A stretch of 64,000 nt of DNA, from positions 3,348,001 to 3,412,000 of the forward strand of contig AP026549.1 of NCBI GenBank assembly GCA_026075535.2, given 5' to 3'. Source of the DNA: Tricholoma matsutake. Its lineage: Eukaryota; Basidiomycota; Agaricomycetes; Agaricales; Tricholomataceae. Below, piece by piece: positions 22,470-34,079 of the stretch. Positions within the stretch are counted from its first letter, which is position 1. Each line of letters begins with the position of its first letter. The notes under the pieces were generated by a model. It saw only the letters and a list, made by a program, of their open reading frames with translations. It ran no database searches and was not told the origin of the DNA. The position numbers were made by a program, and so were the translations under genes.

Positions 22470-22799
22470 TACCTTCACTGGATATGTGGTCAACCTTAAT
22501 GTTGCCACACACACTGTCACCTGGATAAAGGAGACAAGGATTGGTGTCTGGTTATTATGGTCTCTGATTGTGAAGGAGGTGAGATTGTCTTCTATGAACT
22601 TGGCCTTGTGGTTTATCTGAGGAGTGGAGACAGCATTATTTTTAAATTCCATGACATAAGTCATTTTAATCTTCACTACAAAGGTCTCAGGGCTTCTCTG
22701 GTTCCCCATTCTGATAAAAGGTTTGAATCTTGGGTCAAAGATAGGAATGGTTGGCAGGATCATGACAATTTTGTGGTACTTAGTGTTGTCAAATAATAA
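22470..22799 (+). pseudogene. TET/JBP-like 2-oxoglutarate/Fe(II) dioxygenase, C-terminal fragment
   Basis: Frame 22505-22796 reads HLDKGDKDWCLVIMVSDCEGG, then ELGLVVYLRSGDSIIFKF, SHFNLHYKGLRASLV and WVKDRNGW. This fits the double-stranded beta-helix of fungal TET/JBP dioxygenases: the HxD iron ligands (HLD), a distal His in the SHFNLHY segment and the Arg for 2-oxoglutarate (LRASLV). Upstream, VVNLNV (about 22478) is in another frame, so one frameshift precedes the HxD. Such enzymes oxidise 5-methylpyrimidines in DNA, and fungal copies are known to travel with KDZ-type transposons. It lies 200 bp upstream of the Plavaka start on the same strand. The N-terminal half is missing. Confidence 0.68.
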
Positions 22800-23526
22800 T
22801 GAATGTAATGTATGCTTTATTTGGCTTCACTTAAGTCCAGCTCACATAAGTTTGTAACTTGTCATCACTTTCTTTCTTCAACTCAACTGCTCATCATCAG
22901 TGCCATAGCTGGTGATTGTTCAACATTCAATATAGAGCATGAGAACTTGAACTTTATTCACTTGACACTCACACTCTGTCCACTAGTGAGTTCTTGATGC
23001 CTTGTTGTCCACAATGCAGCAAGGAATTCCAGATAATATACATATCCAAGCACATTTGAACAGTTGACACTATGGGGCCTGAGGGGTAGGAAAACTATCC
23101 CACATTTCATACCTTTAGATAGTGTAAAATGATATATTTATGGTATAGTTTTCATGTATTGATAAACCCCAAAATGGAATAAGTTTCATCAGGAGTTGGC
23201 AGAGGTCTTTACACTCCCCCCCGTATTCCTATAGGAATCTGATGATTCCGATGATTCTGATTGGACTCCGATTGGAATCCAACCATATTCCGATGTCATT
23301 TTCACTGGCCAAATTGACATGAAATGGCACATTTAGTCCTAGTCCAGTCCGATGTAGTCCGATCAGAGTCCGATCAGACTATCAGAATTTCCTAGGAATT
23401 TCCGATCATAGAAATCACATAGGACTAGTCCAAAGTTATGCTAAGACATCAGACAACATAGGATTCTGATAGGAATGAAAGCAGCCTTGCTTAGTAATAT
23501 AGTATGAAAAATTAAATGCACACACA

Positions 23527-23600
23527 AGAATTGAACACTTGACTACAGATGATTATGTAAGCATAAACTGACAACAATACCATTAGGCTAAACAGTCATT
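23527..23600 (-). ncRNA. Degenerate tRNA-like module near the left end of element A
   Basis: On the minus strand an A-box-like TAGCCTAATGGTA is followed about 40 bases later by a B-box-like TGTTCAATTCT. The corresponding region of element B (43628-43701) is better preserved, which supports a common tRNA-derived origin. Confidence 0.4.
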
Positions 23601-23639
23601 ACAGGTAAGTGATCATACTACACTACATACCATTCCCAT

Positions 23640-24240
23640 GGGTGTGATGACAAAGCACATAGCTGCATCATCACACCTGCCAGCTCATCAACTCCCACCA
23701 CCACCACCAACAATGACAAGCACACCACCTCCATCCCCCCCACCTCAACCACCTCAACCCAGCACAATGACAGCACCAAATGACACGCCTACGAGCAGCT
23801 GCCCATAGGGTGGTTTGTGGGTGCAGATGATGAGGGGGATGAACAACAAGGGTGACAAAATGACAAGGGGAAAGGGAAACGATGACCAGAAGGGGAGACA
23901 ATGGCGACACCCACCCCACGCACGCCTACGAGCATCTGCTCGTAGGGTGTTTAAGGGGAGGGGGAGGGAGGGAGGGGACAATGGACAAATGCCGCCACCA
24001 ACATACAACGCACCACCCACCACCAGCCTCGCGAGCAACTGCTCATGGGGTGGATGGTGGGTGGAACAACAAGGGAGGGGAGACGAGGGAGGGGAGGGAA
24101 GCCATGGGGGAGGCGAGGTGAGGGAGGCGAGACATGACGGAGATGAGAGGGAGGGGAAATGACGGGACAGGGCTGATGAGACAGCCAACGCGACACACCA
24201 CCACCCCCTCCCCCCCGCGTTTGCATGGGGGTTTTTTTTA
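23640..24240 (+). repeat. Hairpin cassette, block II (inside element A)
   Basis: A run of CCACCACCA triplets is followed by three palindromes with cores GAGCAGCTGCCC, GAGCATCTGCTC and GAGCAACTGCTC (23790-23812, 23918-23948, 24024-24055), then GGGAGGGGAGACGAGG-rich sequence and a C-run/G-run hairpin with TTTGCATGGGGG and a T-run (24204-24238). The intron module is not obvious here. Confidence 0.65.
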
Positions 24241-24340
24241 AATCTATATTAGTTATCTACTCCCTCGCGAAGACGTGAGGGCTCAATAAGTGAAGTAATC
24301 CTAAGTGCTATAAATGGACTTTATATTACATGTTTATTAA

Positions 24341-24426
24341 TGCTCCTGTGGCTCAACTGGTTGAGCACTTGTTTTGTGGTCATGTGGCTTATATATCCCA
24401 AGGTCTGGGGTTCAATCCCTGCTCTG
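24341..24426 (+). ncRNA. tRNA-like module near the right end of element A
   Basis: The A box TGGCTCAACTGGTTGAGC forms a D-arm (GCTC/GAGC), and GGGGTTCAATCCC matches a B box with a T-arm stem. The acceptor strands do not pair and the anticodon arm is unclear, so this is a tRNA-derived pol III promoter remnant rather than a tRNA gene. Element B keeps the A-box half at the matching place (45141-45170). Confidence 0.5.
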
Positions 24427-24717
24427 CCCATTTATTTTGTAAGCACTTTCACCAAAGTTAAGTCTTCCAAAATGGTGTGGTATTCCAACTACCTGTTGGA
24501 ATTGCATAGGACTTTACTCGGAATTTACCAGGAATTTCTTGGAAATAAGAGTACATGGTCATCAAGATACATTCCGATCGGATTCCTATTGGACTCCTAG
24601 GACTAGTATCGGACTAGTAGGACTCCTATTGGATTCCAATCGGACTCCTATCAGAAAACTCGGACTCCTAGGACTCCAATAGGAATACAGGGGGGAGTGC
24701 AAAGTCTTGAGTTGGCA

Positions 24718-27240
24718 TGAAAATCTACCACTAAGAGGAGTGAAAAAGAATGCCTTTTCCTACTTGTAAGGGATGAGTCAATGGGATGAAAACCTCCCAC
24801 ATTTTGTCCCCAGTTCATCCCACACCAAATTCATCCCATGGGATGGTTTTCATCTTTATATGGGCATAAATAACACCCCTCTACCTGGGTTGAATTTCAT
24901 CAACTTTCCAGGGGTTTAAGAGGAATGAAAGAATCTGCCAATAATGTTTTTTCATCCCATTGATAGAATAGTTTCATCATGTATCAGAGTAAATTTCAAG
25001 CCACTGAGATACAAAATCTACTCAAAAGAAGCAAAAAAAAGCCCCAGACCCCTGATGCCTCATTGTTGGCCTGTTGTCCCATCACATCCCCATCATCGTC
25101 ATCCCTGTCCCTGTCCCCCTCACTGTGTCGTCTCCACCTCCTATACACCAGCCTTACTCCCTATGAGCAGTTGCTCGTAGCAGAGGGGTCTGGTGCCATG
25201 GCCTGGTCATCTCGGTGGTGGTGCTGGGTGCCGGGTTGCACTCATCATCACCCTCATCCCTGTCGTCAGAGGATGCACCCAAGATCAACCCCACGAGTAG
25301 TTGCTCATGGATGTGTGGCAGGTGCTGGTTCATTGTGCCCTGGGGAAGGTGGTGGGGGGTGGTCAGCATGAGGCGGCAGGTAAAAGAGGGGTGAGGTGCA
25401 TACCTGCCCTATATGGGCCTCCGAGTGCTGTCCCCTCCCATTGCCATCTGTTCCCCACTCCACCCTTCTTGTTTCCTCCTTCATTCATCACCCAGGGCGT
25501 GAGGTGCCCATTTTCGGGGTGATTCCTCGAGTTTTTTCCCTAAAAAATCAATTAATCTAATGGTTAGTATGATTGAATAAGAAAGAAAGAAAAGAAAAAA
25601 GCTTACATGCCCCAAACAACAATACACGTCACATATCATTGCTTGGGGTCGGGGTGCCCATTTTCAGCATAGCTGGTCGAGTTTTTCCCTAGAAAATGAA
25701 GTAGAATTGTTTATTAGTACAATTGAATAAGAAAAAAAGAAAAGAAAAAAAACTTTCAGTCATTGTGGGGCTTGTTTGCAGGTGTTGTTGTCATGCCCCC
25801 TTGTTGTCATGTCATCCCCCCTCGTCATTCCATCACCGTAGATGCCCACAATCCACCCTATGAGCAGGTGCTCATAGGCATGGGGTGGGTGTCATCCCCC
25901 TCCATTGTCGTGTCGTCCTCCCCACCCTGCGTCCCATCGTCATCCTGCTGGTGCTGGTGCTGGCAGTGTCGTCCCCTCCCCCCCCTGTCATTGTAGACAG
26001 GCAGCACCTGCAATCCCACCCTATGAGCAGTTGCTTGTAGGCATGGGGGCAGGTGCCATGTCATCCACAGCGGCGTGGTGTGGGGCATGGATGGTGTTGG
26101 TGGTGAGCACCCGTGATCCACCCCACGAGCAATCGCTCATGGGCATGGGGCGGATGTTTCTTGGATGTCATTGTTGAGCTCTGGGGAAGGAGGTGGGGGC
26201 ATCGTCAGCATGATGTGGCAGGTAAACAAGGGGATGGTGTACTTACCTGGTGGGTCCCACTATATGGGCCTCCGCTGCTGTCCCGTCTTCCATCACCATC
26301 ACCATCATTGTCATCATCACCCATCTCCACCCCTCCTGTTTGTCGTTTGTCAATTCCTGCTGTGCATTGTAGGCATCATTTTTTCCCTAAACATAAAGTA
26401 ATAGTTTAGTTAGTAAAATGAACCCGAATTATAGAAGAAAAAAACTTACTATGGCCCAAATGACGATTCATGTCATTTGGGCTGCGTTGTGAGCGAGGTG
26501 GCTCGTTTGTGGCCACAGGTGGTGTTGCCGGTGTTGTGTTTGTTGTCGTGGGAGTCAGCATTGATGGCATTGGGGTTGTGGGAAGAGAGAGGAGAGAGGG
26601 GGGAGCATCGTCATTGTCGATGGTGGTGGTCATGGTGAGGTGAGATGGCAGCATGGTGGTTATGGTTGATGTTGATGTGACGTGATGTTCAACATTCATC
26701 ATGTGATGCATGTGATGTGATGAGGGTGGGCTGCAAATGACTTGTCAGTAAAACAATTACAACACAAATGAAAAATCCCCTTTTTGGGACGAAAAAAATT
26801 CTCTTAACACTTGTAATCCTGAAGTTTGAAAAGTATCCTCTCATTCTGACTGAAAACGATAACAATAATACCTGAGGAAGGAACAGTCAATTCAATATTT
26901 AATGAAAGAAATTTCCCTACTAAAATCATCTCATAATAGTATGAAATTTGTATTTTATTTCAGGCTGAAAACATGCCCTGTTATTCACACCTTTGTGGCA
27001 GGAAACACTATCCCATAAATTGTTGAAAAGTTTGATGAAAATTCACACATTAAGATGGTTGCAAATCCATACCCTCATCTTGGATTAAAATTATCCCCTG
27101 TATTTCATCCCCTTGTAAAATGAAAATTCATCCCATTAGGTTAAGAATATTTTGTAACATAACACATATGAACTCCATCCCTTGGATGGCTGAAACATTT
27201 GGGATGAAAATTCATCCCAAATTCATCCACCCTGAATTCA
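24718..27240. mobile_element. Composite insertion in the Plavaka gene with TTCATCCCA repeats
   Basis: The stretch between the Plavaka N-terminus and its main part is insertion-derived. Its flanks (23040-23193, 24718-25020 and 26760-27240) are rich in ATGAAA, TTCATCCCA and GGGATGAA in both orientations, typical of subterminal repeats of a DNA transposon. The ends probably lie near 23040 and 27245, but I could not pair terminal repeats with confidence. Element A and cassette block III sit inside. No protein was recognised. Confidence 0.5.
25030..26760 (-). repeat. Hairpin-intron cassette, block III
   Basis: On the minus strand three intron modules appear: GGCCCAAA-type hairpin then GTAAGT, T-rich, CTAAC and TTTAG (26493-26389 is clearest; 25660-25525 and 25760-25690 are weaker). 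Upstream on the plus strand lie palindromes GAGCAGTTGCTC (25163), GAGTAGTTGCTC (25294), GAGCAGGTGCTC (25861), GAGCAGTTGCTT (26024) and GAGCAATCGCTC (26126), each within CACCC...GGGTGG-like arms. The GGTGGGTCCC...TATATGGGCCTCCG segments at about 25410 and 26255 are repeated. ORFs here are low-complexity. Confidence 0.65.
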
Positions 27241-30200
27241 GCCATCTATGTTAGGAAATTCACATTTCCAAATTTAAATGGCTGAAAATCATATTGTGCT
27301 AGGTCCACAGTGTGAAGTACCTCCTGTCTCACCCATTTTGATGAATTGGTCAGTATTTCAGAAGTTCTTCGACATGGCCATGGAACACAATATCCTCCCC
27401 AAGCTGAACTGCATGCAGTTTCCGGTGAACATACATACATGTGATGATTTAACCACTTTGAGCAACAATAGTGTTGATGATGATGATAGAATGGATGTCA
27501 ATAATCCAGAAGCTCTTTGCACCAGCGATGGACCTTACCACATCAAGAAGCATCCTTCTGCCTTGCAAACTTATGGCAGAGGATGGACATTTATGGACAT
27601 GTTTGATCAGGATGAGCATGCTGACAAACACTCACACCATTTATATTACCCATTTGCATCAAGAGATGAGTGGGAAATAACTTTGTTCCTCCTGCAGTCT
27701 GGCCTCAGCATGGCTCATATTGACAAACTCCTGAAAATTCAGCTTGTATGTCATAATTTCTACTATGGTGCACCTTCATCTGACCATACTTTCAGATTAG
27801 AAGACTCACTTACTGACAGGGCCTCAGTGGAAGACCAAACCCATTACAACAGTTTACCCCACTAAGAGCAAAGTTAATCTATTCTACAGGGATCCCATCC
27901 AGTACATGCAGTTGCTGATGCACAGTCCTCTGTGAACAACTTCATAAGCTTTGATCCACTACATATATTTAGGACAGCAGCAAAGCTGACTCATGTGTAT
28001 ACTGAATGGTTATCAGGAGATGCTTCCTGGACAATGCAGGTATGTAACTTAAAATTATTTCAGGCAACTATTATGCTTACTTTAAAACAGACTCAGCTAC
28101 CACCTGGTGCAACACTCCTCAGCACCATTCTATCATCTGACAAGACAACTATCTCTGTAATGACCAGCAATCATATGGCTCACCCATTACTCATCAGCCT
28201 TGCAAACATTGCAATGGACTTCTGCACAAAAGTCATCTAACCATGTCTTTCTGCTACTTGCTCTACTCCCAATCCCAAAATTCATCCACATGGGCAAGGA
28301 CCTCCATGGAGTACTGGAAAACTGACTGATTCATGAATGTCTCAATCTCATATTGGAACCTCTTAAGATTGCTGCCAAAATTGGGATCATGATGTCAGAT
28401 CCTTTGGGTAATTCACATATTGCTTCACACTGCTGGCAGCATACATTGTTGATACCACAGAGTCAGTGCTTTTGGCAGGTGTGGCTGGGAAAACATCCTC
28501 TGTTACAATGGCCATGTACAAACACTTCAGTGACAGTTCTGTAAACCTTGCACTGCCTCCACAACCCTAGCTCAACTTCAAGTGATTGAATCAAAGGTAG
28601 ACCCTTGGGACTTGGAAGTGTATGTGAAGGCAGCAAAGGAGCTTAGGCTCTGTGGAGTCCATCAGCCATTTTGGACTGACTGTCAGACCCATCAGTCTTT
28701 CTGACACCCAAACCTTTACATCATTGGCATATGGCATTCTGGTACCATGATATACAATGGTGTATAAATGCTGTTGGGAGTGCCGAGATTGACTTCCAGT
28801 TTTCACTTCTACACTTTCACCCTGGCTTTTGACATTTCAAGGCAGGCATTTCGAAGCTCAAACAAGTGACAGGACATCAATATTGTGACATTCAGTGCTA
28901 CATCATCCCCATCATAGCAGGGGCTGTTCCAAAACCCTTCCTTACTGCTGTACATGCACTTATGGACTTCAATATCTAGCTCAAGTCCCCAGAATCAATG
29001 ACAACATTTGCAAGTGCATCACTGAATCTCTGACAGAGTTCCATACACATAAATCAGAAATCATCAAAGCTGGTGCACATTGTGGGAAAGGGAAGAAGGT
29101 CATCAATAACTGGTACATCCCCAAACTAGAGTTTCTCCAGAGTGTTGTTCCAAGCATACAGGCAAATGGGGTTGCTATTCAATGGTCTGCTGATCTCACC
29201 AAACATGCCCACATTACCAAAATCAAAGATCCTGCACACTCAACCAACAATCAAAATTACGAATCACAGATCTGTCGATACCTTGACTGTGCAGATAAAT
29301 GCTGGAGGTTTGATCTTTCAACAGCCATCTGAGATGCTGGGGTTGGTTTTGGAGATTGTAAAGGCAGGGATCCAAATAGTGATGAGTTTGATGATACTGA
29401 CATTCTCATCACTACCTCCTCCCTGTTGGAACACATTGACTTAGTTTCATGGTCAACTCATAGTACAGTTGATTACTTCAAACTCGCTCAAAAGCTTCAG
29501 ATGGGAGAAATTTCCCAAGCCCCTCTTTCATATTGCACAGTCTCTGGTACCACCAATAGTGCATTTCACCTGTCACAGGATGCATGTTTTACATGTATGA
29601 GCATTGATGATGCTGCAAGCAAGTATCAACTCCCTGATCTACATCTGGCACTTTCAGACTATGTTAGCTGTATGGGCAATGGAGAAGGATTTGTGACACT
29701 TATTGGTGGTAGATGTACAGCACATGGTGGAGGTAAACTTCCCTTTGATCAGCTTGAAATCTGGACCACAAGGCAAGGCTTATCATTACCCCCACAATGT
29801 TCTTCTGCCCCAGACAGTCAATGCATCACCTCCATCAAGTGAATACCCTCACGGGGCTTGTGATACTATTGTGGTAAATATTGATTTGACTGCAAAATGG
29901 CCCCAGAGTGGCCTCCATGGTATGTTGTCTTTTTTGTAACTAATATCCATCATCTTACTCTTGTCAAGGCATGTTGTTGCACAGCTTTGTCTCATGTTCT
30001 GAAACCCAATCAGCCAGTGGCTGCTGATCAATTTATTGCTTATGTACAGCACTTTGACATCGTTCCACAGGTTCAACCTGCCAGTGTTGGCTCTACAAAT
30101 GCTAAAGGACCTCACCCAAATTGTGCATCTGGGATGTATGTTCTCAGGTGAGCAAAGCACATGGATCACACAGTCCACACTTTTCTTGGTGATATTGTAC

Positions 30201-30345
30201 CTCTGGATCAGGTCCAGACACTTGTTGAGCTTACACCCCAGTTTGGTGAGAAGGCTGATTGATGTTTGACATGGGTGAATGCTAGTACCTACTGTTCCAA
30301 ATTTTGGTTAGACAAATATTGTATGAAAGACTTATTTTTTGCTTT

Positions 30346-30654
30346 GATGCTTGGTGGAAACTGTGATGCAGAATGACATTGGTTTACTTTGTGGATACCT
30401 TTGAAATGCAATGTTTATGATTTTGCAATGTGCCATGGAGTTGGATTTATCATCACGACAAGATTGTATTAAAAACATCAGAAGGGGTCCATACTGCTGC
30501 TATGAGTTCCTTGCAAGCTGAAGGTTTTTACTACCCAGTGCTATGAAGGTCTATGTACTGTACTGCACATGTTATACAAACTATGAGGCACTATGGGATT
30601 GGTATGGTTGCTATGATTTACCATGGGAAGAAATCTGACATTGCTGATGATGCT
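30346..30654. other. Interval after the Plavaka C-terminus
   Basis: About 310 bases of AT-rich sequence between the transposase remnant and the MITE left end. Probably Plavaka 3' untranslated or inter-terminal sequence. No ORF, RNA or repeat was recognised. Confidence 0.4.
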
Positions 30655-30881
30655 TAAGGCAAGGCAGGGGTAGGGGTATACCCTTGTGTTTTGGGGCTAA
30701 GGGTATGAGGGGTAAGGGTAGGGGTTTGGAAGTTCATACCCTTGCATACCCCTGTACCCTTACTAAGGGTACAGGGGTATGCCAGGGGTATGCTTATGTA
30801 AGAATATCATTTAATTTTTTCAGCTACAAAGACTCATATTCAAGATTTTAATTCAGATTTTGGGATTGTCCAACATGATAA

Positions 30882-31237
30882 TGTTGAGAGACACACCGTG
30901 AATGGCGCATTACCCAATGCGGAAGAGTCGGCTGTGCCAATTGATGCATGCACTATCTTTAGCACACCCCTTTGTTATGCATGTGACAAACACACTTAGG
31001 TTACCTTTCTTATCTCTTCTCTATGTCCATCTCAATGTATATATACCAGTAGACAGACAGTCTGCCACCTCAGTCTCTAATACAAGGACTGAAGTGAGTA
31101 TGATCTTAAGTTTGACATTATTATGTCTCGCTAACTGTACCTTAGTTTAATCTTGTTTACACTACAGTATAACCAAATATAGTCTCTAATACAAGGACTG
31201 AGTTTAATCTTGTTTACACTGGGATCAATTCTCTACA
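30882..31237 (+). repeat. 5' LTR of the copia element
   Basis: 356 bp with TG...CA ends; it matches the 350-bp LTR at 38987-39336 with scattered substitutions and small indels. An internal duplication of AGTCTCTAATACAAGGACTGA occurs in both LTRs. Confidence 0.93.
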
Positions 31238-31248
31238 GGTTATGGGCC
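31238..31248 (+). promoter_or_regulatory. Primer-binding site: half-tRNA type (initiator tRNA-Met anticodon arm)
   Basis: GGTTATGGGCC begins directly after the LTR. It is complementary to the anticodon-arm sequence GGCCCATAACC of eukaryotic initiator tRNA-Met, the internal priming mode known for Drosophila copia, rather than to a tRNA 3' end. Confidence 0.75.
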
Positions 31249-31455
31249 TTTTCCATTGCTGAATCAACAGTAGAGAAACTCCTAGCTACTTGATGTGTGC
31301 TGACATCATTTGTGTGATCGAATTTTGATCATGATCTTGCCTCAGATCATGGACTTATTCCCCTTGCAGTAGGCATCCTGGTGCACATCTAATCTCTTTG
31401 TTGCTTTTACAATTCCATCCCATCACTATACCACATCCTAAACACCAAAAAGAAA

Positions 31456-32079
31456 ATGACCACTGCCTCTGACACCACTGTTTCTGTTCCCCTTATCAGG
31501 ATCTCAATCCAGTACTCTGGGGTCAAACTTGACAAACTTGAATCTAACTACAAAGAATGGTGTGAGGATGTCACCATCGCGCTTTCTCTCAATGGCCTCT
31601 ATGAATATGTATCTGGGGACACCTCACCTCCACCTGACACTGAAGTGTGTGCTGCTGCTAATTGGGCTGCTAATGCTTGCATTGCCTTCACTTTCTTGGC
31701 GTCCAGCATCACCACTGGGGAATGTCCCTTTCTTGACATGACAAAGGGACCCAATGCCAACTGGAAGGCACTCCAGGATCGACATTTGAAGGAAGGACCC
31801 ATTCACCAAGTGCAGCTGTTACAACAAGCTCTTGCCATTCAGTGCACGAGGGACACTCCACTCCCCACAACAGCAGAGTGCATTTGTGCCCTCATATTGC
31901 ATGCATTTGCTATGGGTGACATTACAGCTGATCTTATGTGTTCTATAATACTTTTGAATTCCCTCAGCGATCATTTCCCCCATGCCCACTCCATGATCTC
32001 CCATGATATCACAAATTCTATGCCGAAATCCCCATACACTTCCCATGATATCCGTTGATTCTTAGAAAATGAACAGACT
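31456..32079 (+). pseudogene. Gag of the copia element
   Basis: Starts MTTASDTTVSVPLIRI and is open for 200 codons (KLDKLESNYKEWCEDVTIAL and MTKGPNANWKALQDRH are typical of copia gag). It ends at a TGA at 32056-32058 between DIR and FLENEQ, where an Arg codon is likely. The region after the stop keeps the frame and includes a knuckle C-X4-C-X4-H with Tyr in place of the final Cys (about 32170-32215). Confidence 0.85.
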
Positions 32080-33645
32080 TTGATCGAGAATGACCAGCAT
32101 ATGGAGACTAATTCATTGATAGTGCTCACAGCCCATGCTAAGGTTCCCAAAACGTCCACCCCTCTTCTTTGTGGCAACCTGAATTGCAAGAAGACTGGAC
32201 ATATCACCGAATTTTACATCAAATCGGGCGGCGGCATGGCTGGAAAGACTATTGAGGAGTCCAAAGCAGCTTGGAGGCTTATGCTTGGGAAGAAATGGTT
32301 GGGTGGTGATACGTCAAAAGTGCCTGTCACTGTGAAGGACGTTAACAGATGTGCGTTCACCATACTAATCAATCCCACCCACCCATGTTCTTCTCCATCA
32401 CCTGAATTCACTGGTATTGCACATGATCCTCTCCCTAATGGATCTATCGAGGAAATTGAATATGAAGGCTGGATGGTAGTTGAGGAGGAACCTGTTACAT
32501 CCGTTGATTGGAATACCCACACCATTCCAACTGCTGAGACTGCACTCACAGTTGCATCCCTAAACCAGATGACATGCACCAAGATGTCTATTGATGATTT
32601 CCCCTTCATCGTAGATTCCGGTGCCTTGGTTCACATTTCTCCAGACTGTTCAGACTTCCTTTCACTCTACCCAACCACACCCCATTCAGTGAAAGGTGTT
32701 AGTGGATCTTCCATTCCCGCCATTGGCATCAGTGACATCAAAATACATGTGGCACAGGGCACATCAATTATCTTACATAACACACTGTATATCCCAAATG
32801 CAAGTGTCCGGCTCATCTCTGTCAGTCCCCTCACTGAAGACTTGAATGCCATCACCCACTTTGACTCCTCATCCTGCTGGATAACAGACAAATCCACAGG
32901 TGCATGTGGCCCCCTACTCCCCACAAAGAAACTCTATGTGCTCACCCTACATTCAGCTACTGCTGATCATGCATTTACCATCCATGGTACACCTTCTCTT
33001 GAGACCTGGCATCGTCACCTTGGCCATGCAAATTATCAATCCCTATGGGATATGGCCAAAAAGGGAACACTCACAGGTGCATCTGTCTCCTCTATCTCAA
33101 GACTGCCTAAATGTGATGCATGCATCCTTGGAACACAGATGAGAACACCAGTACCAAAGAAGCATGAGCAAGGGGATGGGCACAAGGCAACGAGGAAGCT
33201 GGAGAAAGTATGGGTAGATTTATCAGGTGCACATGCTGTTAGATCGCGTGCTGGAAATGAATATATCATGGATATCATTGACGACTACACCTCATTCCTT
33301 GGTCCATACCCTTGAGAAATAAGGATGATTCATTTCCTGAGCTCAAGGCATGGGAGCTCACTTGTGAAGCTGAGACAGGCCTCAAGGTTGGCACTTACAT
33401 TACTGAAAACAGGGAACTCAAATCACACCAAATAGAAACATGGCTCAGATCTTGAGGTACTGAACAATGGTTTACTGCCCCACACACATCCACACACATT
33501 GGATGCATCAAATGTATGCACAGAACCCTCATGGCAAAGGCACGTACAATGTGCATATATGCACAGCTACCTACATATCTCTGGGACGAACTCTACCTAA
33601 TGGCCATCCATCTACATGCAAAAACCACCACACGGTCATTACATG
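32080..33645 (+). pseudogene. Copia protease and integrase N-terminal half
   Basis: The 411-codon frame 32080-33315 contains the protease (FIVDSGALVHISPD, about 32600), the GAG-pre-integrase zinc finger (TWHRHLGHANYQSL ... KCDAC, about 33005-33120) and the first integrase Asp (VWVDLSGAHA) plus MDIIDDYTSF. A TGA at 33313 and frame changes follow. Remnants at 33470-33640 match the integrase third segment (MHRTLMAKARTMCIY, YLWDELYLMAIHL). The coding sequence stops at TRSLH at the hAT insertion and resumes at 36652. Confidence 0.88.
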
Positions 33646-34079
33646 TAGTGTTTGAAAGTCTGGTGCATAGGACCAAAAAAAGACCCAACCAAACTGGACT
33701 GATGGCAACCAGACTTTTGGTTGTGGTTGCCCAAGGTCTGGTGATTACCCGGTTGCCGGTCTGGCACAATCAAAACTATTAATAGACCGCTAAAAGACTG
33801 ACCAGCAACCACAACCGACCACAACCGGTCTTTTGATAAGGTGATCAATTGATCACATGTAATCCATCAATGATCAATCAACACTTGCTGCACAACAACA
33901 ACAACAACAACCATCCACCTCTCCCTCCTCCTTCTTTCCTCCCTCACCACCACTTCTCTATAAATGGCCACCACCCTTCAACTGCACCAAACACCATTAT
34001 CTGTGACTGCAATCATGCTATGTCACCTGCATTCTCCCATCAACAACTGACATCCACATTGCAAAAGGCTGCAAAACAT

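Larger units (their letters stand above)
23202..24709. mobile_element. hAT-like non-autonomous element A (GAGGTCTTTACACTC family)
   Basis: Ends are GAGGTCTTTACACTCCCC and, reversed, CAAGACTTTGCACTCCCC, extended by GTATTCCTAT on both sides. A perfect 8-bp duplication AGTTGGCA flanks it (23194-23201, 24710-24717). The subterminal regions are dense in ATTCCTATAGGAAT-like and GGACTCC-like repeats. The core has the CATGACAAAGCA...CCAGCTCATCA segment shared with element B (43318-45442), a hairpin cassette, and tRNA-like modules near both ends pointing outward. No transposase. Confidence 0.9.
22997..30345 (+). pseudogene. Plavaka-type transposase, degenerate and split by an insertion
   Basis: The N-terminus at 22997 reads MPCCPQCSKEF, the zinc-finger-like start expected for the family. 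After an insertion ending near 27240 the protein continues: HLYYPFASRDEWEI and LLQSGLSMAHIDKLL (about 27640-27740), a probable intron at 28039-28092 (GTATGT...CAG), TILSSDKTTISVMT and HPLLISLANIAMDF (28125-28220), GKGKKVINNWYIPKLEFLQS and QWSADLTKHAHIT (29080-29220), TTNSAFHLSQDA (29550), NVLLPQTVNASPPSSEYP (29795), and SGMYVLR plus LGDIVPLDQ (30130-30205). These are hallmarks of Plavaka transposases in Agaricomycetes. Many frameshifts and stops occur, so it is inactive. The terminal repeats of this element were not identified. Confidence 0.85.

Noticed and set aside
22467..22763. Minus-strand 98-codon frame
   Set aside because: Shadow of the dioxygenase fragment on the plus strand, which carries the recognisable motifs.
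23754..24226. Frames of 80-144 codons on both strands
   Set aside because: They overlie G/C-run hairpins and palindromes of cassette block II inside a non-autonomous element; composition is Pro/His/Ser or Gly/Arg only.
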